Source of the DNA: Steroidobacteraceae bacterium
Lineage (GTDB): Bacteria > Pseudomonadota > Gammaproteobacteria > Steroidobacterales > Steroidobacteraceae
DNA length: 46,773 nucleotides
NCBI GenBank assembly: GCA_025451845.1
Contig: JANWJS010000034.1
Coordinates: 1 to 46,773, forward strand
Direction: 5' to 3'
Made by a program: the position numbers and the translations under genes. Positions 34,771-42,994 of the stretch are shown here, piece after piece (the stretch's first letter is position 1; the number at the start of each line of letters is the position of its first letter). Under the pieces are notes generated by a model. The model searched no databases. It had not been told where the DNA came from and saw nothing but the letters and a program-made list of their open reading frames with translations.

Positions 34771-35073
34771 TCAAGTCGTCCGGTGGGCGGTGATGTATTC
34801 GGCGAGCCGCCGCAGCGAGTGGAAGATCTGCTCGTTCTCGGCGCTGTCGGCGCGCAGCTGCACCCCATAGCGCTTGGAGACGACGAGCGCGATCTCGAGG
34901 ATGTCGATGGAGTCCAGGCCCAGACCCTCCCCGTAGAGCGGTGCTTCGGGATCGATCTCGGCGGCGCTCAGCTCGAGGTTGAGCGCCTGGACGATGAGAC
35001 CGGCGAGCTCGCGCGCGAGCGCATCGGTGTCCGGCGCAAGCGGCTGGCGCAAGGTTGAGGCGTGATTAGGCAT
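34771..35073 (-). CDS. Acyl carrier protein (ApeF/XanC-like)
   Basis: A 100-residue ACP with the phosphopantetheine-attachment motif GEGLGLDSIDILEI (Ser55). It carries the growing aryl-polyene chain. Characterised aryl-polyene clusters often have two ACPs; only one was found here. The ATG at 35073 was chosen over an upstream in-frame start at 35124, which would lie inside the hairpin region. The stop TGA is followed after one codon by the ligase reading in the same frame. Confidence 0.9.
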   Translation of the reverse strand: MPNHASTLRQPLAPDTDALARELAGLIVQALNLELSAAEIDPEAPLYGEGLGLDSIDILEIALVVSKRYGVQLRADSAENEQIFHSLRRLAEYITAHRTT

Positions 35074-35099
35074 TGAGCTCAAGGAAAACGGTCCCGACC

Positions 35100-35111
35100 C
35101 CCCTTTTGGGG
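35100..35111 (-). promoter_or_regulatory. CCCC-TTTT-GGGG hairpin between glycosyltransferase and ACP genes
   Basis: A perfect 4-bp GC stem with a 4-nt loop in the 43-nt gap upstream of the ACP start. It could set differential mRNA stability or expression for the ACP, which must be made in excess of the enzymes (inference). A small structure, low confidence. Confidence 0.35.
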
Positions 35112-35116
35112 CCAGA

Positions 35117-35899
35117 TTATACACAGGGCTGCCGGCCGGCCAGTCGACGTATAAGCAAAAGTGGGAACCGGACTACGAAACCGAAGAACAGGCGCGCGTG
35201 CATCGAGGTCAGCAGGACGTTGTCCCGCCAGTAGTTGAAGTGAGACACGCCGCCTTCCGCCGCGCTGAAGTACCGGATAGGGGCGCTAAGGTTCACGGCA
35301 GGTACCCCGCGCCACGAGAGCCGCACAACGGCCTCGGCGTCGAAATCGAACCGCCGCATGCCGACGCTCGAGCGCATCTCTCGCACGAGCAGTGCGATGG
35401 GGTACACGCGGAAGCCGCAGAGTGAGTCGTGAATGCCCGCCCAGAGGGTCTCGAAGTTCGCCCACCAGTTGGAGATTCGCCGCCCTTTGACCCGAAGGGC
35501 CGGGGCGCTCGCATCGAACACCGGCTCCCCGAGGACCATGGCCCCGGGGCGGGCCGCTGATGCCGCCATGAACGCCGGGATCCTGTCTGCCGGGTGCTGG
35601 CCGTCCGAATCCATGACCAACGCGTGCGTGAACCCGTGGCGCAATGCTTCCTCGAGGCCGTCGAGGACGGCCGTCCCTTTACCGCCATTACGCGGCCGGA
35701 CCAACACGCGGAGGCCGGGATCGTCCGCCGCCAATGAGGCGAGTGAAGCGGCCGTACCGTCGGTACTGCCGTCCACCACGACCCAGACGGGACCCCATTG
35801 CTCGCGCGCGGCGCGCACGGTGTCGAAGACCTTGCGGCCGGGGTTATAGCTTGGGATCAGCACGAGGTGCGTGCCGGAGGGGTGTCCTGGGGCGTTCAC
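35117..35899 (-). CDS. Family 2 glycosyltransferase
   Basis: A 260-residue GT-A fold: nucleotide-sugar site VVDGSTDGTA, NGGKG (71-75), the metal-binding DSD in VMDSDGQHPADR (97-99), and acceptor-side CGFRVYPIALL and RRFDFDAEAVVRL. It would transfer a sugar from UDP- or polyprenyl-sugar donors. One hydrophobic stretch near the C-terminus (LFFGFVVRFPLLLI) may associate with the membrane. In aryl-polyene systems a glycosyltransferase attaches a sugar to the aryl head or acyl anchor. GTG start; 15 nt after the acyltransferase stop. Confidence 0.9.
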   Translation of the reverse strand: MNAPGHPSGTHLVLIPSYNPGRKVFDTVRAAREQWGPVWVVVDGSTDGTAASLASLAADDPGLRVLVRPRNGGKGTAVLDGLEEALRHGFTHALVMDSDGQHPADRIPAFMAASAARPGAMVLGEPVFDASAPALRVKGRRISNWWANFETLWAGIHDSLCGFRVYPIALLVREMRSSVGMRRFDFDAEAVVRLSWRGVPAVNLSAPIRYFSAAEGGVSHFNYWRDNVLLTSMHARLFFGFVVRFPLLLIRRLAGRQPCV

Positions 35900-35914
35900 G
35901 GGTGCAGCAGGGGT

Positions 35915-36715
35915 TCAGAGAGTCTGGCATTGCCGAGAGCGGCGCTCGGTGTCGGTGCGGCCGAGCCAGCCGTTTTGCGGCGCGGCCGCGAGCTCCCGGG
36001 TGAGCTCCCGCTCGAGTGCGAGAGTACCGGCGGTCGCATCCATGGCCGGCTCGAGCCGTCGTCCCAGGCGCAGCCGGTAACGGATCGGCAAATGCGGCAC
36101 CTTGAAAAGCGATCCGCCCTTGCCGAGGTACGGCGAGTCGGTCTCAATGATGACCACTTGGATGGGCACCCGCGCATGGCGGGCGATGATGCCGGCGCTG
36201 CCCGTGAGCCGGTTGAGGGGTGCGCGCGTCGTACGGGTCCCTTCCGGGAAGAGGAGCACGAGGCCGCCGCGATGGAGCTCGGCCACCGACTCCCGGATCA
36301 TGCGCCGGGGTGGGTCGCTGCGGATGAAGCCTGCGAGCCGCGCGCCCGTACCGAGGAAGACGTTGCGCATGAGCTGCGGCTTGAGGATGCAGGCGAGGTC
36401 CGGGTGTCGGCTTAGAAAGAGAATGGCGTCAATCGAGGTCGGATGATTGGGCGCCAGGATCAAGGGCGGTCCGCCACGGAGCGCATCGATGGCTGTCAGA
36501 TCCAGCTCGTAGGCGCCGGCAGCAGCGAGCGCGCGCGCGAAGAGGCGAAACCCCGCCATCATCGCATAGCGCGCCGCCGTTCGGCGTCGAGTCCTGGGAA
36601 GCGGCCCCAGCAGGACCAGAGCCAGGGCCGTCCAGACCAGGATCAGCGCCACCAGGATCGCCAGCAAGGCATAGGTCGCGAGGTATTCGTAGGCTCGCTT
36701 GAGGACCGTGCTCAC
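35915..36715 (-). CDS. PlsC-like 1-acyl-sn-glycerol-3-phosphate acyltransferase
   Basis: A 266-residue membrane-anchored acyltransferase: an N-terminal helix (about 11-37), the catalytic H(X4)D as NHPTSIDAILF (His91, Asp96), and the LFPEGTRTTR motif (156-163) typical of PlsC. It would transfer an acyl chain, here possibly the polyene, to a lipid acceptor. It is the second acyltransferase in the cluster, alongside the LpxL-like one. GTG start; 48 nt after the chorismatase stop. Confidence 0.9.
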   Translation of the reverse strand: MSTVLKRAYEYLATYALLAILVALILVWTALALVLLGPLPRTRRRTAARYAMMAGFRLFARALAAAGAYELDLTAIDALRGGPPLILAPNHPTSIDAILFLSRHPDLACILKPQLMRNVFLGTGARLAGFIRSDPPRRMIRESVAELHRGGLVLLFPEGTRTTRAPLNRLTGSAGIIARHARVPIQVVIIETDSPYLGKGGSLFKVPHLPIRYRLRLGRRLEPAMDATAGTLALERELTRELAAAPQNGWLGRTDTERRSRQCQTL

Positions 36716-36763
36716 GGCCGGAGAATACCCTTTGAGCGTTGCGCGCGCGCGGCACGCAATCCG

Positions 36764-37798
36764 TCAGGCGGCCAGCCCACCGACAGCCTCGATCTCCACT
36801 GCGAGGTCGCGGCGGCAAATATCCGCCTTGAGATACAGGACGGCGGCCTCCGCGCCCAGGGCGGACTCGAGCTCCGCGCGGATGGCCGGCATATCGTTCG
36901 GGTCGCGCACATAGACTTTATAGGCCAGCGTTTCGAGCCGCAGCGTTCCGGTCCCGGTCCGCCGCGCGGCCTCATTCAACAGCGCCTCGATGTTGGCAAG
37001 CGTCTCGCGCGTCTGCGCCGCCGGATGTCCCGCATGCAGGGTCCGGTGGCCGACGATGCTCGCCGTGCCGGAGACGAAGAGCATCGCCTCTCCGGCCTCG
37101 CCGAGCACGGTCGCACGGGAGAAGGCAGGGCTGCGCGGTCCGTATTGCGTCGGGTAGCGATACGCGCTCACCTGGCGGGGATTCTCGATGAATGCCGGCG
37201 TGCGGCGGCTCGCCAGAAAGTACATGGTGAGCGGGCTTCCCGCCGCGCCGCCGAGGGCGCTGGCCGCGGGTACGCTGCCAGCCACCACGCGTCCGCAAGC
37301 GACGGAGGCCTCGTGGCGCGCCTTGTTGAATTGCCGGTACCGCTCGAGGCCGTGGGTGTCGAGGTTGATGTCGGGGATGTAGTTCCAGACACGCACGAGC
37401 TGGGGGTTGCCTGCCGCGGCGAGTGCCGCATACATCTCCCGGTAAGCGAGGCCCGTGGCTCTCTCGAGCAGCGTGGCTGCGCCCGAGCCAGCGATGCTCG
37501 TCAGCTCCGCCTCGTGCACCGCGAGGCTGCCGAAGAGAAAGTCGCCGCCCCACGCATAGCTTACGCGGCCGTGAGAGCCCGGCTGCGCGCGGCCGCCCGC
37601 CCGCCAGACCTCCAGCATCTCGCGTGCATCCCCCAACACCGGGGTATGTACGTGGGCGAGCGGAAAGTCGAGCTTGCCGCCGCGCAAGGTCCGCGCGCCG
37701 TCATCGAACGCCGCCGCCCCGAGTACGCCCTGTCCCTGATCCAATTGCGACTCGGACGCAGCGACATACTCGAGACGCAAGGCCTGCGCGGTGCTCAT
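36764..37798 (-). CDS. xanB2: XanB2-like chorismatase/hydroxybenzoate synthase
   Basis: A 344-residue protein of the chorismatase (FkbO/Hyg5/XanB2) family, with RVWNYIPDINLDTHGLERYR, QFNKARHEAS and, toward the C-terminus, FVSGTASIVGHRTLHAGHPA plus ETLANIEALL. The last part is RidA-like, as in chorismatases. XanB2 converts chorismate to 3- and 4-hydroxybenzoate, the aryl starter for xanthomonadin (and a ubiquinone precursor) in Xanthomonas and relatives. Which product this copy makes cannot be told from sequence by eye. The ATG overlaps the flavoenzyme stop by 4 nt, which ties starter supply to the pigment operon. Confidence 0.92.
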   Translation of the reverse strand: MSTAQALRLEYVAASESQLDQGQGVLGAAAFDDGARTLRGGKLDFPLAHVHTPVLGDAREMLEVWRAGGRAQPGSHGRVSYAWGGDFLFGSLAVHEAELTSIAGSGAATLLERATGLAYREMYAALAAAGNPQLVRVWNYIPDINLDTHGLERYRQFNKARHEASVACGRVVAGSVPAASALGGAAGSPLTMYFLASRRTPAFIENPRQVSAYRYPTQYGPRSPAFSRATVLGEAGEAMLFVSGTASIVGHRTLHAGHPAAQTRETLANIEALLNEAARRTGTGTLRLETLAYKVYVRDPNDMPAIRAELESALGAEAAVLYLKADICRRDLAVEIEAVGGLAA

Positions 37799-39168
37799 CC
37801 GCCGGCTGCCGCCCGCTCGGGCTGAACGGGCCGGATGCTTCGCGCCCGCGTGCGCAGTGCCGCGAGCGAGGCTCGTGGATGCGCGAGACTCGTCGCGTAA
37901 TACACCAGCTTGAAGGCGCGCAGCGACGCCCAGATAGGCGTAGTACCGAAGATGTCACCGGTGAGAAGCGACAGCAACGCCTCTTTCATCCGCAGGAAGT
38001 TGCTCGGCCCCATGAAAAGCTCCCGCATGGCGGGCCGGGTCATGCGATAGATGAACCAGGAGAACACCCGCGGACCGTGGCGCATCCGCTGCTCGAAACG
38101 CCGGAACGCCTGCCGGCGCCGCGCCGGTGTGCGCAGGGCCACCTCGATCGCCTCCGCGGCCGCGATGCCGCCCTGCAGGGCGAACATGACACCGGAAGAG
38201 AATATCGGGTCGACGAACGCGTACGCGTCTCCCACCAGCAGGAAATTATCACCATGCGCGCGGCGGCAGCTGTACGCGTAATTGCCGGTGGCCTCGACGT
38301 CGCTCGCGAGGGTAGCAGATTCGAGTCGCTTGGCGAGTTGCGCAGAGAGAGAGATCGTCTGCAGGAAGAACTCGCGTAGCGGCACTGCGCGGCTCTTCAT
38401 GTAGTAGGGGCAGACGACCGCACCGATGCTGGTCATCCCGTCCGCGAGCGGAATGGACCAGAACCAACCGTGCTCGAACCAGAAGACGGCGATGTCCCCG
38501 GCGCGTTGCGGATCCTCACTGCGCCACGCGTCGCGGAAATGCGCGTACATGGCGGAGCTGTTGTGGCGGCGGTTGCGCCGCTTCGTGGCGAGGCGAGTGC
38601 CGAGGAGCGTATCCCGGCCCGAGGCGTCGACCAGATAGCGGGCGCGCCAGCGTTGGCATCCGCCGTCCTCCCGCTGTGAGAGCACCTCGACGCCTTCCTT
38701 CCCCAGGAATTCGACCTCCCGCGCTCGGCAACCCTCCACAACCTGTGCGCCGAGACCGGCCGCGCGCTCCAGCAGGATGGCATCGAAGCTCGAGCGGCGG
38801 ACCTCGTACGCGTAACAGAGTGTTTTGTTCCAGCTCTCCGCGAAGTCGAACCGCTGCGAGCGGGCATGCATCGGGGAGAAGAACTCCGCGCCGTGCTTGA
38901 CGAGGCCGATGGCCTCGATCTGCGCGGCGACCCCGAGCCGCTCGAGCAGCGGCAGGCTCGCGGGCAACAGTGACTCGCCAATATGAAAGCGGGGATGTCG
39001 GGATTTCTCGAGCACTGCGACGCGATGGCCGGCCTCCGCGAGGAGGGCCGCGGCGGTCGCGCCGGCGGGCCCGCCGCCGATCACGATGACGTCGACCTCC
39101 GCGGCCGGCAAGTCGCGCGGCCCCGTCCCTGCGTCCTCTGAGCCCCCCATTCGCGATCCGAAGCTCAC
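37795..39168 (-). CDS. Flavin-dependent halogenase-like enzyme of the pigment cluster
   Basis: A 457-residue FAD enzyme with GxGxxG at 31-36 (VIGGGPAGATAA), GESLLP (64-69), a conserved lysine in LVKHGAEF (Lys91), the halogenase WxWxIP motif as WFWSIP (235-240), and a flavin-ribose loop GDAYAFVDPIFSSG (312-325). The WxWxIP motif and lysine typify flavin-dependent halogenases acting on carrier-bound aromatics, although monooxygenases can retain parts of them. Xanthomonadins are brominated aryl polyenes, so halogenation of the aryl head is the best inference. GTG at 39168 is preferred because AGGGG lies 8 nt upstream. First gene of the operon. Confidence 0.88.
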   Translation of the reverse strand: MSFGSRMGGSEDAGTGPRDLPAAEVDVIVIGGGPAGATAAALLAEAGHRVAVLEKSRHPRFHIGESLLPASLPLLERLGVAAQIEAIGLVKHGAEFFSPMHARSQRFDFAESWNKTLCYAYEVRRSSFDAILLERAAGLGAQVVEGCRAREVEFLGKEGVEVLSQREDGGCQRWRARYLVDASGRDTLLGTRLATKRRNRRHNSSAMYAHFRDAWRSEDPQRAGDIAVFWFEHGWFWSIPLADGMTSIGAVVCPYYMKSRAVPLREFFLQTISLSAQLAKRLESATLASDVEATGNYAYSCRRAHGDNFLLVGDAYAFVDPIFSSGVMFALQGGIAAAEAIEVALRTPARRRQAFRRFEQRMRHGPRVFSWFIYRMTRPAMRELFMGPSNFLRMKEALLSLLTGDIFGTTPIWASLRAFKLVYYATSLAHPRASLAALRTRARSIRPVQPERAAAGG

Positions 39169-39204
39169 CGGGAAACCCCTGCGGCCCGGTGCTGCGCGCC
39201 GTCC

Positions 39205-39225
39205 AAAATCGCTCCTAGCGATTTT
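39205..39225 (-). terminator. Palindromic terminator-like hairpin
   Basis: A perfect 9-bp palindrome AAAATCGCT-CCT-AGCGATTTT lies 12 nt after the stop of the secreted protein gene and 37 nt before the pigment operon start. On either strand the stem ends in TTTT, so it may be a bidirectional terminator. It would insulate the pigment operon from the gene upstream. Confidence 0.5.
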
Positions 39226-39236
39226 GTCATCTGCCG

Positions 39237-39668
39237 TTACCGCGAGGTCGTCCGGGTCGCGGGCGGGCTCGCGACGAACGCTTTCGCCTTGTGCGCCCCG
39301 GAGCGGACTTTGGAGCCCACCTGGTGCGCGCCGTGGGAGAGGGCATGCCCGGCCTGTCGGGCACCGTGTGCGATCTCGTGAGCCGCGGTCCGCGAATGGT
39401 GCGCGATGGTTTGCCCGACGTCCTGGGACTTGCGTTTGATCCGCTCGCGCGTGTCGCGTGTATTGCGCGCGATTGTCTTGCCGAACTTGCGCGAGCGGTC
39501 TGCGACGGAGTGACCGACGTGCTTCGCGTCCTGCGTGACCACCTGCCCGAGGTGCTGTGCTTGCTGCTTGATCGTCGTGTCGCGGGCGTGGGCGAGATTG
39601 CCATCGATTGCGCAGAACGCTACGGCGGCGGACGAGAGGAGGATGAGTGCGAGGGAGGACGGTTTCAT
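39237..39668 (-). CDS. Secreted basic His-rich helical protein
   Basis: A 143-residue protein with a signal peptide (MKPSSLALILLSSAAVAFCA) and a mature part dominated by 11-residue amphipathic repeats like those in apolipoprotein- or CsbD-type proteins: GQVVTQDAKHVGHSVADRSR, GQTIAHHSRTAAHEIAHG and ALSHGAHQVGSKVRSG. It is rich in His, Lys and Arg (about ten His). No family was recognised; a periplasmic stress or metal-binding role is only a guess. No strong ribosome site precedes the ATG. Same strand as the pigment operon, but a palindrome separates them. Confidence 0.6.
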   Translation of the reverse strand: MKPSSLALILLSSAAVAFCAIDGNLAHARDTTIKQQAQHLGQVVTQDAKHVGHSVADRSRKFGKTIARNTRDTRERIKRKSQDVGQTIAHHSRTAAHEIAHGARQAGHALSHGAHQVGSKVRSGAHKAKAFVASPPATRTTSR

Positions 39669-39879
39669 GGCGTGGGGAGGGTCTTGGGACCGTGATGGAC
39701 GGCCGTAATGTTACAGCAAGGCTCCGCGAGCCGCCGCCGCAAGCGCGCGGGCGCTTCGGCGCCTCCCGAGAGCCGCTGCCGCAAGCCTGAGCTGCCCGGG
39801 AAACGGCCCAGTGTCACAACCCCACTGAGACCCGCCAGCGCGAGTGCGAGTACTCCAGGAAACGGGCACACTTGACCGG

Positions 39880-41607
39880 ATGCGCTTCCAGCTGCCCATT
39901 TCCGTTCTAAGGACCCGGTACGTCCCTGGGCGCTGGGACGTGATCGCATTCATCCTCGTCTTCGCGTTCTTCGCCTATCTCGGCGATGTCGCCCACGGAC
40001 TCACCGGCTCGCTGGCGCACCTGGAGGCGCAGCCGATCTCGCTCGATCCGCGCTACCTACCCGATTATGCGGCACAGACGGCGCTACGGATGCTGGTGGC
40101 GATGGTTGCCTCGCTCGTTTTTACCTTCACCTACGCGACCCTCGCTGCCAAGAGCCAGCGCGCGGCGACCGTGCTGGTACCGCTGCTCGATATCCTGCAG
40201 TCGGTGCCGATCCTCGGCTTTTCCATCACCATCGTGTTCTTCCTCGCGCTCACCCCGGGCCGGGTGGCGGGCGCCGAGATGGCGGCCATCTTCCTCGTCT
40301 TCACCAGCCAGGCGTGGAACATGGCCTTCAGCTTCTACCATTCCCTGCGCAGCATCCCGGATGAGCTCGATGAGTGCGCGCGCGCCTTTCACCTGGGCCC
40401 ATGGATGCGCTTCTGGCGGCTCGAGGTGCCCTTCGCGATGCCCGCGCTCATCTCGAACATGATGATGTCGATGTCGGGCGGCTGGTTCTTCGTGGTAGCG
40501 GCGGAAGCCATCAGTGTCGGGCATACCACGGTGACTCTGCCGGGGGTCGGTTCCTACATCGCGCTCGCCATTCGGGAGCGGAGCCTGGCCGCCATCGGCT
40601 GGGCCATCGCGGCCATGTTCGTCGTCATCCTGATCTACGATCAGATCCTCTTCCGCCCGCTCACCGCGAGTGCCGACTGGTTCCGCCAGGAGCAGGAGGC
40701 GGGCTTGACGCCGTCGCGCTCCTGGGCGCTCACCATGATGAGGCGCTCGCGTCTCCTGTCGTTCGGCCGTGCGGCGTTCGGCTCGATGATCCAGCTGGGA
40801 TTCAACCGGGGGCCGGTGCGCACTCCGCGGCCGGCAGGCGCCAGGGGATTTGCTGCGAGCCCATTGCTCGGGAATGTGGCGTGGTATTCGGTCGTTGCTG
40901 CAATCGTGGCGCTTGCCGTGTGGCGGATCGGACGCTTCGTGCTGCTGCACATTCCATTGGCGGAAGTCGGACATGTCGTCGGGCTCGGCTTCCTGACGCT
41001 GATTCGGGTCACGGTGCTCATCGCGCTCGCGAGCGTGATCTGGGTGCCCATCGGGGTCTACATCGGGGTGCGACCGCGCCTTGCGCGCACGGCGCAGCCC
41101 ATCGCCCAATTCCTGGCCGCCTTCCCTGTCAACCTGCTGTTCCCCATCGTCGTTTCCGCCATAGTGGTGCTCAAGCTGGACCCGAACATATGGCTGAGCC
41201 CGCTGATGATTCTCGGCACCCAGTGGTACATTCTCTTCAATGTCATCGTCGGGGCCTCCTCGCTGTCCGCGGATCTCAAGTACGCGAGCGCGAATCTCGG
41301 GGTGCGGGGATGGCTGTGGTGGCGGCGAATCGCGCTGCCGGCGGTGTTTCCATTCTACGTGACGGGGGCGATCACCGCCTCGGGCGGCTCGTGGAACGCC
41401 AGCATCGTCGCGGAGGTCGCGGATTGGGGCAGCAGGCACCTCACCGCGGCCGGCCTCGGTGCCTACATCGCCGATGCCACCAGCGCGGGGGATTTTCCGC
41501 GCACGGTGCTCGGCATCGCGATCATGGCGCTGTTCGTGGTTGTGTTGAACCGCCTCTTCTGGCGGCCGCTGTACGCGCGCGCGGAGCGCAAGTTCCGTGT
41601 GAGCTGA
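39880..41607 (+). CDS. Fused two-domain ABC transporter permease (NitT/TauT type)
   Basis: A 575-residue inner-membrane protein made of two BPD_transp_1 permease domains joined head to tail (first domain about residues 60-260, second about 370-560), so a single chain may supply both transmembrane subunits. EAA-like loops are visible: AFHLGPWMRFWRLEVPFAMP in the first half and ASANLGVRGWLWWRRIALPA in the second. Relatives import nitrate, sulfonates or bicarbonate. No periplasmic binding protein is encoded nearby. The ATG at 39880 is preferred to GTG 39844. It is followed by its ATPase (58 nt gap). Confidence 0.88.
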   Translation: MRFQLPISVLRTRYVPGRWDVIAFILVFAFFAYLGDVAHGLTGSLAHLEAQPISLDPRYLPDYAAQTALRMLVAMVASLVFTFTYATLAAKSQRAATVLVPLLDILQSVPILGFSITIVFFLALTPGRVAGAEMAAIFLVFTSQAWNMAFSFYHSLRSIPDELDECARAFHLGPWMRFWRLEVPFAMPALISNMMMSMSGGWFFVVAAEAISVGHTTVTLPGVGSYIALAIRERSLAAIGWAIAAMFVVILIYDQILFRPLTASADWFRQEQEAGLTPSRSWALTMMRRSRLLSFGRAAFGSMIQLGFNRGPVRTPRPAGARGFAASPLLGNVAWYSVVAAIVALAVWRIGRFVLLHIPLAEVGHVVGLGFLTLIRVTVLIALASVIWVPIGVYIGVRPRLARTAQPIAQFLAAFPVNLLFPIVVSAIVVLKLDPNIWLSPLMILGTQWYILFNVIVGASSLSADLKYASANLGVRGWLWWRRIALPAVFPFYVTGAITASGGSWNASIVAEVADWGSRHLTAAGLGAYIADATSAGDFPRTVLGIAIMALFVVVLNRLFWRPLYARAERKFRVS

Positions 41608-41665
41608 GGGTGTAGGAGGCACATCTGTGCCGGGTTGATGGGCGACTGATATCGGGACAGTTCAG

Positions 41666-42994
41666 ATGAATGCCAACGCGCTCGCGCTCAATCTCGCCCC
41701 GTTGCTCGACACGCGGGGCGTCTGCAAGTCCTTCCGCAAGCCCGATGGCGATGAGCTCGTCGTCCTCGAGAACGTCAACCTGACATTGCGGCCGGGGGAG
41801 ATCGTGGGGCTGCTCGGGCGCTCCGGATCGGGCAAGTCGACGCTCCTGCGGCTCATCGCGGGGCTCGATTCGCCGAGCAGCGGGGTGGTGGACTACCAGG
41901 GCGCTCCGGTCGCGGGCCCCGCGCGGGGTATCGCCATGGTGTTCCAGAGCTTCGCGCTCTTCCCCTGGCTCACCGTGCTCGAAAACGTGCAGCTCGGCCT
42001 CGAGGCGTTGCGCCTCTCCGAGGCGGAGATCCGCAAGCGCTCGCTCCAGGCCATCGACCTCATTGGTCTGGACGGGTTCGAGTCAGCCTACCCGCGCGAG
42101 CTCTCGGGCGGTATGCGCCAGCGGGTCGGGTTCGCGCGGGCCCTGGTCGTGCACCCGAGCATCCTGCTGATGGACGAGCCCTTCTCCGCGCTCGATGTCC
42201 TCACGGCGGAAACGCTGCGCAGTGATTTCCTCGATCTCTGGGGTGAGGGACAGCTGCCCATCCGCTCGGTGCTCCTCGTCACCCACAACATCGAGGAGGC
42301 GGTGCAGATGTGCGACCGCCTGCTCATCTTCTCGACCCATCCGGGGCGGGTCGTGAGTGAGATTCCAGTCGACCTTCCCCATCCGCGCTCGCCGGCCGAT
42401 CCGCGCTTTCGCGCGCTCGTCGAGCGGGTGTACGTCGAGATGACGGCGCGGCCGCGAGGCGAGCCGAGAACCGGACCAAAGTCCGAGCGGTTCGCGGGCA
42501 CCGGCATCGGGACGGTCCTCATCCATGTCTCCTCGAACCTGCTGCAGGGCCTCATCGAGGCGGTGTACGCGCCGCCCTACAACGGCAAGGCGGATCTGCC
42601 CGCCATCGCCGCGGAGCTGCAACTGGAGGTCGATGAGCTCTTTCCGGCGGCCGATGCGCTGCAGATGCTGCGGTTCGCGGAGGTCGAGGGCGGTGACATC
42701 CGCCTGACGGAGGCGGGGCTTGCCTTCGCCCGCTCGGAGACAGACGAGCGCAAGCACCTCTTCGCACGGCATCTCCTGACCTATGTCCCGCTCGCCGCGC
42801 ACGTTCGCCGTGTGCTCGATGAGCGCAGCAGTCATATCGCGCCGAAGAGCCGGTTCTTCGATGAGCTCGAGGACTACATGGCCGAGGAAACGGCAGAGCA
42901 GACGCTGCGCACCATCATCAGCTGGGGCCGCTACGCGGAAGCGTTCGCATACGACGATCAGCGGCAGGTCTTCAGCCTAGAGAACCCGGCTTGA
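41666..42994 (+). CDS. ABC transporter ATPase with C-terminal AAA-associated domain
   Basis: A 442-residue ATP-binding subunit: Walker A GLLGRSGSGKST, signature LSGGMRQRVGFARAL, Walker B ILLMDEPFSALD, H-loop LVTHNIEEA, the NitT/TauT pattern. About 150 extra C-terminal residues (from about 275) match the 'AAA-associated' domain common to this type (GTVLIHVSSNLLQGLIEAVY), thought to be regulatory. It is the energy partner of the fused permease upstream. The stop overlaps the TTG start of the response regulator, so transporter and two-component genes form one unit. Confidence 0.93.
   Translation: MNANALALNLAPLLDTRGVCKSFRKPDGDELVVLENVNLTLRPGEIVGLLGRSGSGKSTLLRLIAGLDSPSSGVVDYQGAPVAGPARGIAMVFQSFALFPWLTVLENVQLGLEALRLSEAEIRKRSLQAIDLIGLDGFESAYPRELSGGMRQRVGFARALVVHPSILLMDEPFSALDVLTAETLRSDFLDLWGEGQLPIRSVLLVTHNIEEAVQMCDRLLIFSTHPGRVVSEIPVDLPHPRSPADPRFRALVERVYVEMTARPRGEPRTGPKSERFAGTGIGTVLIHVSSNLLQGLIEAVYAPPYNGKADLPAIAAELQLEVDELFPAADALQMLRFAEVEGGDIRLTEAGLAFARSETDERKHLFARHLLTYVPLAAHVRRVLDERSSHIAPKSRFFDELEDYMAEETAEQTLRTIISWGRYAEAFAYDDQRQVFSLENPA

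Noticed and set aside
40084..41622. A 512-codon minus-strand frame opposite the ABC permease
   Set aside because: The translation is Arg/His/Glu-rich and lacks any domain, while the plus frame has clear permease helices. Antisense artefact.
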